The notes under the pieces were generated by a model. The model saw only the letters and a program-made list of their open reading frames with translations. It had not been told where the DNA came from and ran no database searches. A stretch of DNA of 64,000 nt from Saprospiraceae bacterium (GTDB lineage: Bacteria > Bacteroidota > Bacteroidia > Chitinophagales > Saprospiraceae), in the NCBI GenBank assembly GCA_016717145.1, contig JADKGD010000031.1:1-64000 (forward strand), read 5' to 3'. Positions 51,757 to 60,911 of the stretch are shown here, in pieces. The stretch's first letter is position 1; each line of letters opens with the position of its first letter. Both the position numbers and the translations under genes were made by a program.

Positions 51757-52441
51757 ATCATTTCAGCTACCAACTTGTTGCCGGCCGAATTGAGATGTAC
51801 CCCATCGTTGGTAAGCATGCCTTGATACCGGTTGTCTTTATTATGCTTTAAATTGTATGCCAGAAATGCTGCCCTGAAATCAATAATACCTGCTTTATTA
51901 TCCCCCGCAACTTTACGGATAACTTTGGAGTATTCATTAAGGTCTCCATCCTGGGCATTGGAGTGGTCAGTTTTTTCGCCTATGGTAGCCGGGGTACAAC
52001 AATATACCTTAATCCGTTTTTCTGAAGGCGCTGGATGATGTCGGCATACATTAATTCAAATTTATCAACATCAGTACCTGTACCAGAACTTGTTTTATGC
52101 CATACGTCATTGACCCCTATCCAAATGACAACTATATCCGGATTTTTTGTATACACATCCTTTTCCATCCTGAAAAACAAATCATATACTTTATTTCCAC
52201 TTATACCTGCGCCGGTCAATTCGTAATTTTCATTAAGTCTACGCTCTTCAAGCCTTTTATTCATCAGCGAGATATATCCGCCTTCTTGTATAGCTCCTTC
52301 GGTAATGGAATCTCCAAAAAACAATATCTTTTTAGGTTTGTCGGTGCCGGTAATCATAAACGAAAATAAAACTAGTGAAAAAATATACTGATACATATCC
52401 AATAAATTAACAACGTACAAAAATGAAATACGCTCAAACAA
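51735..52441 (-). pseudogene. SGNH/GDSL hydrolase, one frameshift
   Basis: The first frame (51980-52441) has a signal peptide and block I FFGDSITEG, the catalytic Ser, then GISGNKVYDL and IWIGVNDVW. It stops early, but the other frame continues coherently (VYCCTPATIGEKTD, then IIDFRAAFLAYNL, and NDGVHLNSAGN with the catalytic Asp-His) to a stop at 51735. One extra A in the run near 52006-52013 restores a protein of about 235 residues (GLKVYCCTP). Substrate is unknown; such enzymes are secreted esterases or deacetylases. Confidence 0.82.
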
Positions 52442-52596
52442 TCTTCAAATTAACATCAAAATCATGGGAATTCGCGAATGTCCATTTCATCATACAAAAC
52501 TACATACTTCTTTATTATTTTTACCAAAAACATTGTAACTCAACCAAATGGCCGACAATATGCTTTAACAAATAACGATAACAAAAAGAAAAAGTA

Positions 52597-52604
52597 TAAT
52601 TTTG
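52597..52604 (+). promoter_or_regulatory. -7 promoter element of the HAD hydrolase gene
   Basis: TAATTTTG covers the TTG at 52602, making the ATG at 52623 the likely start. Confidence 0.5.
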
Positions 52605-52622
52605 TGCCTAATTAAAAAACAG

Positions 52623-53261
52623 ATGGAGAAAGCATTAATTATTTGGGATTGTGATGGCGTACTTGTCGATAGTGAATGGCTGGGCGCCAAAGCATTTTCG
52701 GAAATTTTGCATGAATTAGGTGCTGATCTGACCATAGATTATATTTATCATTCCTTAAAAGGCGGAGATATACACAGGTCATTGGCTTTTGTACATCAAC
52801 ATGTTCAGATTCCTAAGGGCTATGATGTCGAGATGGTATATCGAACCAGGGCAGATGAACTTTTTGACAAAGAGCTAAAACAGATTGAAGGAAGTGATGA
52901 AGTCCTTAATCACAGCAAAACAAAAAGATGCGTAGCTTCCAATGGACCAAAAGATAAAATCATTAGAAACCTGCATATAACAGATCTTAAAAAATACTTT
53001 GACGATGCCCATATATTTTCTGCGCATGATATAAATGTATTCAAACCCAATCCTGATCTTTTCCTCTACGCTGCTTCTGTTATGGGTGTAAAAACTGAAA
53101 GTTGTATTGTCATCGAAGATAGTGTACATGGCGCAGAAGCTGCTAAAAGGGCCGGGATGACGTGTTACGGCTATTGTGCCTCTACTGACAGAAACGATAT
53201 GATGGCTCAGGGTGCAATCCCAATCAATCACATGAATGAATTATTACATCTTATTCCATAA
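52623..53261 (+). CDS. HAD-family phosphatase (beta-phosphoglucomutase-like)
   Basis: The protein of 212 residues from ATG 52623 has motif I WDCDGVLVDSE (nucleophile Asp and acid/base Asp... spacing D-x-D), motif II CVASNGP, the motif III Lys in FKPNPDLFLYAA, and motif IV VIEDSVHGAEAA. The D-G-V-L-V-D-S and FKPxPD forms place it in the subfamily with beta-phosphoglucomutase and sugar phosphatases. Substrate cannot be read from sequence. It is upstream of nadC in the same direction but nadC has its own promoter. Confidence 0.85.
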   Translation: MEKALIIWDCDGVLVDSEWLGAKAFSEILHELGADLTIDYIYHSLKGGDIHRSLAFVHQHVQIPKGYDVEMVYRTRADELFDKELKQIEGSDEVLNHSKTKRCVASNGPKDKIIRNLHITDLKKYFDDAHIFSAHDINVFKPNPDLFLYAASVMGVKTESCIVIEDSVHGAEAAKRAGMTCYGYCASTDRNDMMAQGAIPINHMNELLHLIP

Positions 53262-53368
53262 ATCGTCACGTTCATTTAAGTTGATATTTTGTTTCAATTT
53301 CGAATGTCCATTTTTGGACTTAATGTACTAATATTCACCATTCAGTATCAAAGTTCCTATTGATGTAC

Positions 53369-53376
53369 TATCTTTG
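53369..53376 (+). promoter_or_regulatory. -7 promoter element of nadC
   Basis: TATCTTTG overlaps the upstream start candidate at 53374 and lies 34 bp before the ATG at 53410, which is therefore the preferred start. Confidence 0.6.
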
Positions 53377-53409
53377 TATCCTTTTTTGACAAATAATTTA
53401 ATTAGCATA

Positions 53410-54267
53410 ATGCAGGGCATCGACAAGATACAATTAGCAAAGTTTATTACTGACGGCTTATATGAAGACGTAAGAGAAGGCGACCATACATCTTTAGCTT
53501 GCATATCTTCCAGTGATAGAAGTAAGGCGAGATTATTGATTAAGGCTGAAGGTGTCATTGCCGGCGTTGACATTGCAAAAGCAATTTTTGCACATGTTGA
53601 TCCTACCTCATCCATAGATATTTTGATAGCCGATGGCAGCGATGTAAAATATGGTGATGTTGCATTTTATGTCGAGTGCAATTCACAGGCTCTACTTAAA
53701 GCAGAACGACTTGTACTTAATACCATGCAACGACTAAGCGGTATTGCAACACTGAGTAGCAGATTTGCATTTGAAGTAGAAGGTTTGCCTGTCAAAATTC
53801 TGGATACGCGTAAAACAACGCCACTACTGCGATTTTTGGAAAAATGGGCTGTAAAAGTAGGCGGTTGTGAAAATTACAGAATAGGATTATATGATTGGAT
53901 TATGATAAAAGACAACCATGTAGATGCTTGCGGTTCACACACCAAAGCGATAGAAAAAGTACATAGATACCTCAAAAAAAATCAGCTTGATCTGGGTATC
54001 ACTGTAGAAGTCAGAAATCTTGTCGAACTACAAGAAGTACTATCCAAAGGCGGTATCACAAGAATCATGTTTGATAATTTTGAGTTGCCTATATTGGCTG
54101 AAGCCGTTGCTCACGTTGATGGAAGATTTGAGACTGAAGCTTCCGGTGGTGTAACGTTGCAAATGGTTAGAAAGATCGCATTAACCGGCGTAGACTTTAT
54201 TTCCGTAGGCGCTTTGACCCATTCTGCAGGCTGTCTTGATTTAAGTTTAAAGGTTATAAAGGATTAA
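53410..54267 (+). CDS. nadC: Nicotinate-nucleotide pyrophosphorylase (carboxylating)
   Basis: This protein of 285 residues has REGDHTSLA, the quinolinate-binding NTMQRLSGIAT and LDTRKTTPLLRFLEKWAVKV with GGCENYR, then IKDNH, and the barrel end EASGGVTL and GVDFISVGALTHS, all NadC-specific. It converts quinolinate and PRPP to nicotinate mononucleotide in de novo NAD synthesis. The neighbouring 54281 gene follows by 13 bp, suggesting one transcript. Confidence 0.95.
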   Translation: MQGIDKIQLAKFITDGLYEDVREGDHTSLACISSSDRSKARLLIKAEGVIAGVDIAKAIFAHVDPTSSIDILIADGSDVKYGDVAFYVECNSQALLKAERLVLNTMQRLSGIATLSSRFAFEVEGLPVKILDTRKTTPLLRFLEKWAVKVGGCENYRIGLYDWIMIKDNHVDACGSHTKAIEKVHRYLKKNQLDLGITVEVRNLVELQEVLSKGGITRIMFDNFELPILAEAVAHVDGRFETEASGGVTLQMVRKIALTGVDFISVGALTHSAGCLDLSLKVIKD

Positions 54268-54280
54268 GTGCATTCGGATT

Positions 54281-54772
54281 ATGAACAAATTAGAGAAGAT
54301 ATTACATTATTTCCCGGACACCGAATTACCAATTTTACTTTCTGATGATCATCTTAGTGAATTCGAAGTTGAGGCCGATCCATTTCCTCAATCCTTTATT
54401 GATGAAGTTTTAAAGGTGTGGGAAAAAGATGTGGACGAATTCACAGAGTTTATACCCATTGCACGTCTTCCAAAAGAAGAAAAATTCCATGCCGTTATTT
54501 ATTGGAAAGGAGCCTTATTGAGATATGATTTTATCATGGTAACGCTGGATAAAAATGGTGAATTGATAAGCAAAAAAGTTATTGCCAGTACCATCATCAA
54601 TGACAATATTATAAAAAAATCCGTTGCTTCTGTTGAGCCTGACCTCATCATTAATATTATAGCCGGACAAACCACAGACGACAAGGAATATGATGCCTCA
54701 CTGTCCAAAGCGTTCGCTATGGAAATACTGCCTTCCGGTGAAATTATATTTTCTCTTGATGGTATAGGATAA
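54281..54772 (+). CDS. Conserved-looking hypothetical protein downstream of nadC
   Basis: A 163-residue soluble, acidic protein without signal peptide. It has an ordered strand/helix alternation (FHAVIYWKGALLRYDFIMVTLD, ELISKKVIAST, IINIIAGQTTD, FAMEILPSGEIIFSL) that suggests a compact beta-rich domain. I do not recognise the family. The 13-bp gap to nadC suggests co-transcription, which alone does not show a role in NAD metabolism. Confidence 0.65.
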   Translation: MNKLEKILHYFPDTELPILLSDDHLSEFEVEADPFPQSFIDEVLKVWEKDVDEFTEFIPIARLPKEEKFHAVIYWKGALLRYDFIMVTLDKNGELISKKVIASTIINDNIIKKSVASVEPDLIINIIAGQTTDDKEYDASLSKAFAMEILPSGEIIFSLDGIG

Positions 54773-54929
54773 GGTATGAATGCTTGTAAAATGATATTTT
54801 TTTGACTTCAATACTTTAAGATGCAAATTTTTATTTTTTCCCAAATGAACTATTCTTAATAATAATTTCACTTACGTTATAAACTAAGTTCAGGCTTTTA
54901 TCGTTTGATGCATATGACATATCCCTTTT

Positions 54930-57095
54930 ATGAGTAGACAACCCAGACAGCTCAAAGCTGCAGACCTTGAAAATCAAATCGAAAAACTTCTTTCGAAAAG
55001 CCCAACAACCCGATTTACTGCCCTTCAAATATCAAGAAAAATCAATGTTGCCAATCCCGTTGAGGCAATTGAACAAGCACTAATGAAATTGGTATCTACC
55101 AATAAAGTGGCAAAACTAGGAGATGATATATACAAGTGGGAAGTTTTTTCAAAAGACAGGTCATTTAGAGCCAATAGACATAGCGATAAAACTATTTTAT
55201 ATAAAGGTACTGTAGACATGACCAGATCCGGTGCTGCCTATATCATCAATTCTGAATCTGTCGAAGATATTTACGTTCATTCAAAAAATCTCAAAGGAGC
55301 CTTACATAAAGATCTGGTGACTGTTTCCGTAACAGAAAGCCGATCCAGAAGAAGACCGGAAGGACAGGTTGTATCAATAGAAAAACGTGCTTTGGCTAGA
55401 GTTATTGGCCACGTCAATTATTATGCAAAATACGCTATTGTAACACCGGAAAATTCAAAAATATTTCCTGAAGTTATGGTAAGTCTCGAAAATACCATGT
55501 CAGCTCAGGATGGTGACAGGGTTGTGGTAGAAATCACCGAATGGGGTAAGTCACAAAATAAGTCATTGTGGGGTAAGGTTATAAACATACTACAAAACCT
55601 CACAGACCACGAGATGAACATGCAGTCAATCCTGCTTTCCAATGGTTTTGACCCTGAGTTTACGCCTGAAGTTCTTGAGGAAGCTGATGCTTTAATTGGT
55701 ATCATTCAGGCTGAAGAGATATTAAAAAGAAGGGATTGTCGGGCCAATACTACTTTTACAATTGATCCTTTGACTGCAAAAGATTTTGATGATGCCCTAT
55801 CTTATAAAGTATTGGATAATGGGAATCTCGAAATAGGTATTCATATCGCAGATGTAACACATTTTCTTAAAGAAGGCACTGCCCTGGATAAAGAGGCATT
55901 CCGAAGATCAACATCTGTTTATCTGGTAGACAGAGTCTGCCCCATGTTGCCCGAAAAATTAAGTAATGATCTTTGTTCGCTTAATCCGAATGAAGACAAA
56001 TACACTTTTGGTGCCATTTTCGAATTTGATCAAAAAAATAAAATCATCAGTGAATGGTTTGGTAAAACCATAATCCATTCTGACAGAAGATTTACATATG
56101 AGGAAGCTCAGGAACGCATAGAATCCGGAACAGGTGATTTTGCAGCAGAAATAAATGTCCTGAATGGCGTTGCATTAAAATTACGTGAACAAAGATATTT
56201 GGAAGGCTCAATTAGTTTTGAGTCTGAAGAAGTCCAGTTTGTACTTGATGAAAACAATCTGCCTATAGGAATGTATACGCGTGAACGAAAGGCTGCCCAT
56301 ATGCTTGTTGAAGATTTTATGTTGCTTGCCAATAAAAAAGTCGCCACCTTTATGTATAAAAAATCCAAGCCTGAGGTTCCTTTTGTATATAGAATTCACG
56401 ATGTACCCAATGGGGATAAGCTGGCTGATTTTGCCTTATTTGCAGCCGAATTGGGCTTCAAATTTAAGATGGATAAGCCCGAACAAATTGTAACTTCGTT
56501 TAACAGACTAGCTGAAGCTTCCAAAGAAAATGAACAGTTAAAAATGCTCGAACCACTTGCCATACGTACTATGTCAAAAGCCGAATATTCAACCAATAAC
56601 ATTGGCCATTACGGCCTCGGTTTTGAATATTACACCCATTTTACTTCACCCATCAGAAGATATTCAGATGTATTGGTGCATCGGACTTTATTTAATAATC
56701 TTAATGCTGCCGTAATAAGAGAAGATAAAGAAGTCCTTGAACAAAAGGCTAAACATGTATCTGAGATGGAACGAAAAGCCAATGATGCCGAACGGGAATC
56801 TGTCAAATATATGCAAACGGTATACATTTCTAAATTTATTGGCCACGTATTTGACGGCATTATTTCGGGTATCATTGAAAAAGGTATATTTGTTGAATTG
56901 ACTGAAAGTAAGGTGGAAGGACTGGTTACTTTTGATAGTATTGGTGAGATGTATGTTGTTCCTGCAAGCAGATTGAAAGCTGTATCGAGAATTTCAGGTG
57001 ATGAATTAAAAATGGGGCAAAAGGTAAGGGTTCGGATCACAGCTGCAGATCCTGATACAAAAAGAACAGACATGGATCTGGTCAGAGATGAGTAA
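54930..57095 (+). CDS. rnr: Ribonuclease R
   Basis: The 721-residue exoribonuclease has an N-terminal winged-helix part (KAADLENQIEKLL), cold-shock OB domains, the RNB catalytic segment DPLTAKDFDDALSY with the metal-binding Asp residues, then HIADVTHFLKEG, YTHFTSPIRRYSDVLVHR, and a C-terminal S1 domain (DGIISGIIEKGIFVEL). It degrades structured RNA 3' to 5'. Length is typical for Bacteroidota RNase R. It stands alone and converges with the TonB-receptor gene. Confidence 0.95.
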   Translation: MSRQPRQLKAADLENQIEKLLSKSPTTRFTALQISRKINVANPVEAIEQALMKLVSTNKVAKLGDDIYKWEVFSKDRSFRANRHSDKTILYKGTVDMTRSGAAYIINSESVEDIYVHSKNLKGALHKDLVTVSVTESRSRRRPEGQVVSIEKRALARVIGHVNYYAKYAIVTPENSKIFPEVMVSLENTMSAQDGDRVVVEITEWGKSQNKSLWGKVINILQNLTDHEMNMQSILLSNGFDPEFTPEVLEEADALIGIIQAEEILKRRDCRANTTFTIDPLTAKDFDDALSYKVLDNGNLEIGIHIADVTHFLKEGTALDKEAFRRSTSVYLVDRVCPMLPEKLSNDLCSLNPNEDKYTFGAIFEFDQKNKIISEWFGKTIIHSDRRFTYEEAQERIESGTGDFAAEINVLNGVALKLREQRYLEGSISFESEEVQFVLDENNLPIGMYTRERKAAHMLVEDFMLLANKKVATFMYKKSKPEVPFVYRIHDVPNGDKLADFALFAAELGFKFKMDKPEQIVTSFNRLAEASKENEQLKMLEPLAIRTMSKAEYSTNNIGHYGLGFEYYTHFTSPIRRYSDVLVHRTLFNNLNAAVIREDKEVLEQKAKHVSEMERKANDAERESVKYMQTVYISKFIGHVFDGIISGIIEKGIFVELTESKVEGLVTFDSIGEMYVVPASRLKAVSRISGDELKMGQKVRVRITAADPDTKRTDMDLVRDE

Positions 57096-57149
57096 AAAAT
57101 TTGCTACTGAGACATGAGGTACGCCTAAGGTCAGGACTGTAAAGTACAG

Positions 57150-59312
57150 TTATTTATTGTGCCACTGAAAGATGACACTAACATAATAGTTTCTTCCCCA
57201 ATGAAGATTTTGTTGATTGTTTTGTTCAATATGAATGCCATTGCCTGAATTAGGCTGCAGCTGCCTGATATTAAATATATTTTTTATACCAAAATTAAGT
57301 TTTACTTTATTTTCACTGATAGCGGTAGATATGCCGGTGTTCAGCATATTCCAACTATCGACCTGCCCTTGATTGATGACACCTTGTCTGTCTTCATAAA
57401 AGTAAGGGGTTAGCCCTGTACGTTTATGCCAAAGATTCCAGTTTATTCTGCCTTTTAAAAATGAAACAGAAAGATCATTGACCCAGTCAACGGACCACAA
57501 GAGCTTTGACAACGTATCATTGCCTTCAGCATAACTATTAAAATAACCAGTAGCAATGACGTCTGACTGAAAGCTGATTCTGTCATTCACATTTACTTTT
57601 AACCGCAAACTTCCGCCTCTTGTTTCCCAAATATCCAGGTTGCGATATTGATATTGTACCGGAGCATATTGGGATAAAATAATTCTGTTACTTATTCTAT
57701 TATAAAATCCTGCACCGGTAAAACTGATTTTTGTTTGCCGGAGATGTAGTCCTTCCCAAGTAATTTCGCCACGCAGGTTTAGTGATTTTTCGGCAACCAG
57801 ATTTCTGTTACCAACCACAAAATGATTTACATCCACAAAACTGAAAAACAATTCTTTGATTGAAGGTGATCTGAAACCATACGCCCATGACATTCTCACT
57901 TGAAGGGGAAGTTTTGGTTTCCACATTGCCCAGGCTGATGGCGTCATGGCAGATCCATACCTGTGGTTTATGGTATATCGACTACCTCCCTGAAGGGTTA
58001 ATGTTTCAGCAATTTTATATTTTGCACTTGCAAATATGCCCAGATCATTTGTATATGCCTGACCAGGTGTACTTGATGTGGTATCAACTATTCGCAAACC
58101 ACTGGCATATTCTGTATAATTTTCAAGACCGGCAAGGAAATTCCATTTTTTGTCATTACGATCAGTTGCCGCAGTAAATCTTGCCAAAATGCCATTGGCA
58201 GATGAAGTATCCTGTTGCCCGTCGAGCAAGCTCAGTTTATTATCGTCAAAGTCAATTCTGTAAGAATTTCTTTGTCTGTAAAATCCATTCCACGATAATG
58301 TGGACTGTATCAAAGTTTTATTTTTTGTCCATTTCTCAGCATACAGATTGATATCATATCTATCCGTAATATAGTAATCATCAAAAGCATATGGTTTATA
58401 TATGGCCCTTCTGATTCCGCCAAGATTATCAATTTTCTCTTTCATCAAGCCTCCGGTAAGTCTGACATCCAATTTATCCGAAGGGGTGTATCTTAACAAT
58501 ATTCTGGCTGAAGACTGTTTTTTAGGATTCCACAATTGATCCCTGCCAACCGATGTATCGATTAGAGGGTTGAATTCCTGATAGTTTCCATTCAGCTGGC
58601 ATAATAATTTGCCTGATTTTATACCGAGTCTACCAGCCAAATTTTTAAAGCCATTGCTTTCAACCTGGGTATTAATCTCTGTCTCAATTGTGGCAATCTG
58701 ACTTTTTTTGGTAATCAGATTTATTACACCTCCAGATGCATCTGAACCATATAACATGGATTGTGTGCCTTCAATAATCTCTATTTTCTGAATCGTGTTA
58801 AGCGGTATCTGACCTGCATCAATACTTCCATTTTGCCTGCCTACAACCGGAACGCCATCTATCAATATTTTTATATTCTGTCCATTCAGACCATTCATAC
58901 TTATACCGCTACCTAAAATGGCATCCTGAGAAAGTCGGATATTAGGCTCTGTCTGAAGCAACTCCTGTAAGTTAACTGCGCCTCGTTGTTCAATAATTTT
59001 TCGATTGATTACTTTTACCGTGTTCACAGTTGCCCGAGCGTCTGTTGGCGTAAATTGTGCTGTAATGACTACCTGATCCATATGCATAGCAAGCGAAGTG
59101 TCTCTTACCGTTTGTGCCCACACATTTGCGCCTGATAATAATACCATAACAGTAGTCAAAGCACATAAATATTTAAGCCCAAATAAATTATTTTTTGCAT
59201 TGCATACAAATACTCTAAAATCAATTATTTTATTAAATATTTCCTCACCAGCATAGCGCATACTATACCGACGAACAAATGATATTGACTTTATTTTATT
59301 TGAAACCATCAA
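57150..59312 (-). CDS. TonB-dependent outer-membrane receptor (probable haem or cobalamin type)
   Basis: The 720-residue protein has a signal peptide/anchor (about residues 45-66, ending ANVWAQ), a plug domain (MDQVVITAQFT as the TonB-box-like region, then LQELLQTEPNIRLS, ILIDGVPVV, IEIIEGTQSMLYGSDASGGVINLITKK) and a beta-barrel ending in an aromatic strand (VIFQWHNK). It is downstream of a HmuY-like gene, so haem is the likely substrate, as in HmuR. The long N-terminal extension suggests the true start is the internal region nearer the signal sequence. Confidence 0.85.
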   Translation of the reverse strand: MMVSNKIKSISFVRRYSMRYAGEEIFNKIIDFRVFVCNAKNNLFGLKYLCALTTVMVLLSGANVWAQTVRDTSLAMHMDQVVITAQFTPTDARATVNTVKVINRKIIEQRGAVNLQELLQTEPNIRLSQDAILGSGISMNGLNGQNIKILIDGVPVVGRQNGSIDAGQIPLNTIQKIEIIEGTQSMLYGSDASGGVINLITKKSQIATIETEINTQVESNGFKNLAGRLGIKSGKLLCQLNGNYQEFNPLIDTSVGRDQLWNPKKQSSARILLRYTPSDKLDVRLTGGLMKEKIDNLGGIRRAIYKPYAFDDYYITDRYDINLYAEKWTKNKTLIQSTLSWNGFYRQRNSYRIDFDDNKLSLLDGQQDTSSANGILARFTAATDRNDKKWNFLAGLENYTEYASGLRIVDTTSSTPGQAYTNDLGIFASAKYKIAETLTLQGGSRYTINHRYGSAMTPSAWAMWKPKLPLQVRMSWAYGFRSPSIKELFFSFVDVNHFVVGNRNLVAEKSLNLRGEITWEGLHLRQTKISFTGAGFYNRISNRIILSQYAPVQYQYRNLDIWETRGGSLRLKVNVNDRISFQSDVIATGYFNSYAEGNDTLSKLLWSVDWVNDLSVSFLKGRINWNLWHKRTGLTPYFYEDRQGVINQGQVDSWNMLNTGISTAISENKVKLNFGIKNIFNIRQLQPNSGNGIHIEQNNQQNLHWGRNYYVSVIFQWHNK

Positions 59313-59343
59313 AAACTATGATATGGTGTTAGTTGGGTCAAAA

Positions 59344-60630
59344 TTATATTTTCGTAATTTTTTTTGTAAGCATTGGCTTTCCTGCGTTGGTAAGACTTAT
59401 CAGATAGACACCTTTTTGCCAGTCTGATGCATTGACTTCAAAAACACTGAATCCATTCACTTTTGATATTTGTTGATGCAAAACAATTTTACCTGTCACA
59501 TCTGTGATTCTAATGGCAAGAGAATTAGAAACTATGTCTTTGGCATCAAAAGCGACAAATATCTGATCACCAACTGGATTTGGATAAATGCCCACGTCAA
59601 TACCAAAAAAGTCCTGTGCTGCTGAAAAATCACCAATTTCTGTTTTTTGTAAAATCGTTTTGCCTGTGCTGCTTCCTTCAAAATCAATAAATCTCAACTT
59701 CCAAACATGTTTATCAGCAGTTTTAACAAAAAATACCCTATCCTGATCTAATGTCCAAGATGTTCCTACCAGTGATTTCCAATCAAAGCCAATGACATCC
59801 GGACGTGTACTAAGATCATTTTTAAATTCTGAATATGATACTGTAACAGGATCAATGCCATCTGCTTTTACGGCCGACACACCAAGTCCTGTCAATACAC
59901 CAGTCACATTATATTGTTGCGTTAAAGTGCCATTGGGATCTGTAGCTAAGGCAATATATCTGCAATACATAAGATCAAAACCCTCTGCAGGTAATACATC
60001 AACAGTTTGATTGGTAAGAAAGCTAAAAAAAATTAGCTTCTGTCCTTTATTGTCAGTCGTTTTATTGATTGTTTTGGTCACTTCTGATGTACCGTCAAGT
60101 TTGGCATATTTGAAGGTATATGTTGTTCCAATAAGCGATATAATTTTTATCTTCCTGTATTCCCCATTGCGCAATTTAAAAACAAAGACCTTATCACCAA
60201 TAACCTGATTATTTGAAGGATTGTATGATCCCCATCCGAAATCAAAAGGGTTTAAAACATCACGCAATTCATTAAAAGCCCCAAATGCCCACGAAGCCTC
60301 ACTATTCAGATACTTTTCATTTACAATTGCAGCAATGTCGATAACTGCATTGAAGTCGTCTGTTTGGGCATAATAAAGTTCTGTCTGAGGTAGATTTTGA
60401 CCCATAGAACTTCCAGAAGACTCATTAATAAATATACCTGCATCCTGAAATCCAAATGCCGTAAAAGCCAGATCCCAGGCATCATTATTAACTAGTTTTT
60501 CAGTGCCTGTACTTAGTTTAATAAAACTCTGTTTGTTATAACCCTGACCGATATTGATTTCCTGTATTTGCTGAGCAGAAACTATTGTAGTTAATAAACC
60601 AAAAAATCCAAGGGTAAAAATATTTTTCAT
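59344..60630 (-). CDS. HmuY-like haem-binding protein with T9SS sorting domain
   Basis: The 428-residue protein has a signal peptide (ending VSAQ), a HmuY-like beta fold (WDLAFTAFGFQDAG, then VFKLRNGEYRKIKIISLIG and FDLMYCRYIA; a second set with FDWKSLVGTSWTLDQ and VWKLRFIDFEG), and a C-terminal type A sorting domain (IYPNPVGDQIFVAFD to KMLTKKITKI-like end). HmuY proteins bind haem and hand it to HmuR; they are normally lipoproteins, so release or anchoring by T9SS is unusual. The receptor gene starts 31 bp downstream. Confidence 0.75.
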   Translation of the reverse strand: MKNIFTLGFFGLLTTIVSAQQIQEINIGQGYNKQSFIKLSTGTEKLVNNDAWDLAFTAFGFQDAGIFINESSGSSMGQNLPQTELYYAQTDDFNAVIDIAAIVNEKYLNSEASWAFGAFNELRDVLNPFDFGWGSYNPSNNQVIGDKVFVFKLRNGEYRKIKIISLIGTTYTFKYAKLDGTSEVTKTINKTTDNKGQKLIFFSFLTNQTVDVLPAEGFDLMYCRYIALATDPNGTLTQQYNVTGVLTGLGVSAVKADGIDPVTVSYSEFKNDLSTRPDVIGFDWKSLVGTSWTLDQDRVFFVKTADKHVWKLRFIDFEGSSTGKTILQKTEIGDFSAAQDFFGIDVGIYPNPVGDQIFVAFDAKDIVSNSLAIRITDVTGKIVLHQQISKVNGFSVFEVNASDWQKGVYLISLTNAGKPMLTKKITKI

Positions 60631-60911
60631 CTGTTTATTTTTATTTTTTTTTTAAAGGCCAGATGGAATCTTTGATAAAAAATAATCATTGTGGTTTTTA
60701 TAAAATAAACCATGATCATTTTTTATGTCGATTTCATGTATGATTATTGATATGTAATTATATTATGTTTAACCACACAAAGGTATGCTTAAGAATGGGT
60801 AAGGCCACATAATTGCCCCCACCAAGGTGTCAAAAGATTGTCATAATTTTGAAATATTGTATTCAGAAATATAAAAAAATAACTCGGCGTACTTTTTTAG
60901 TTTTCAAAAAC

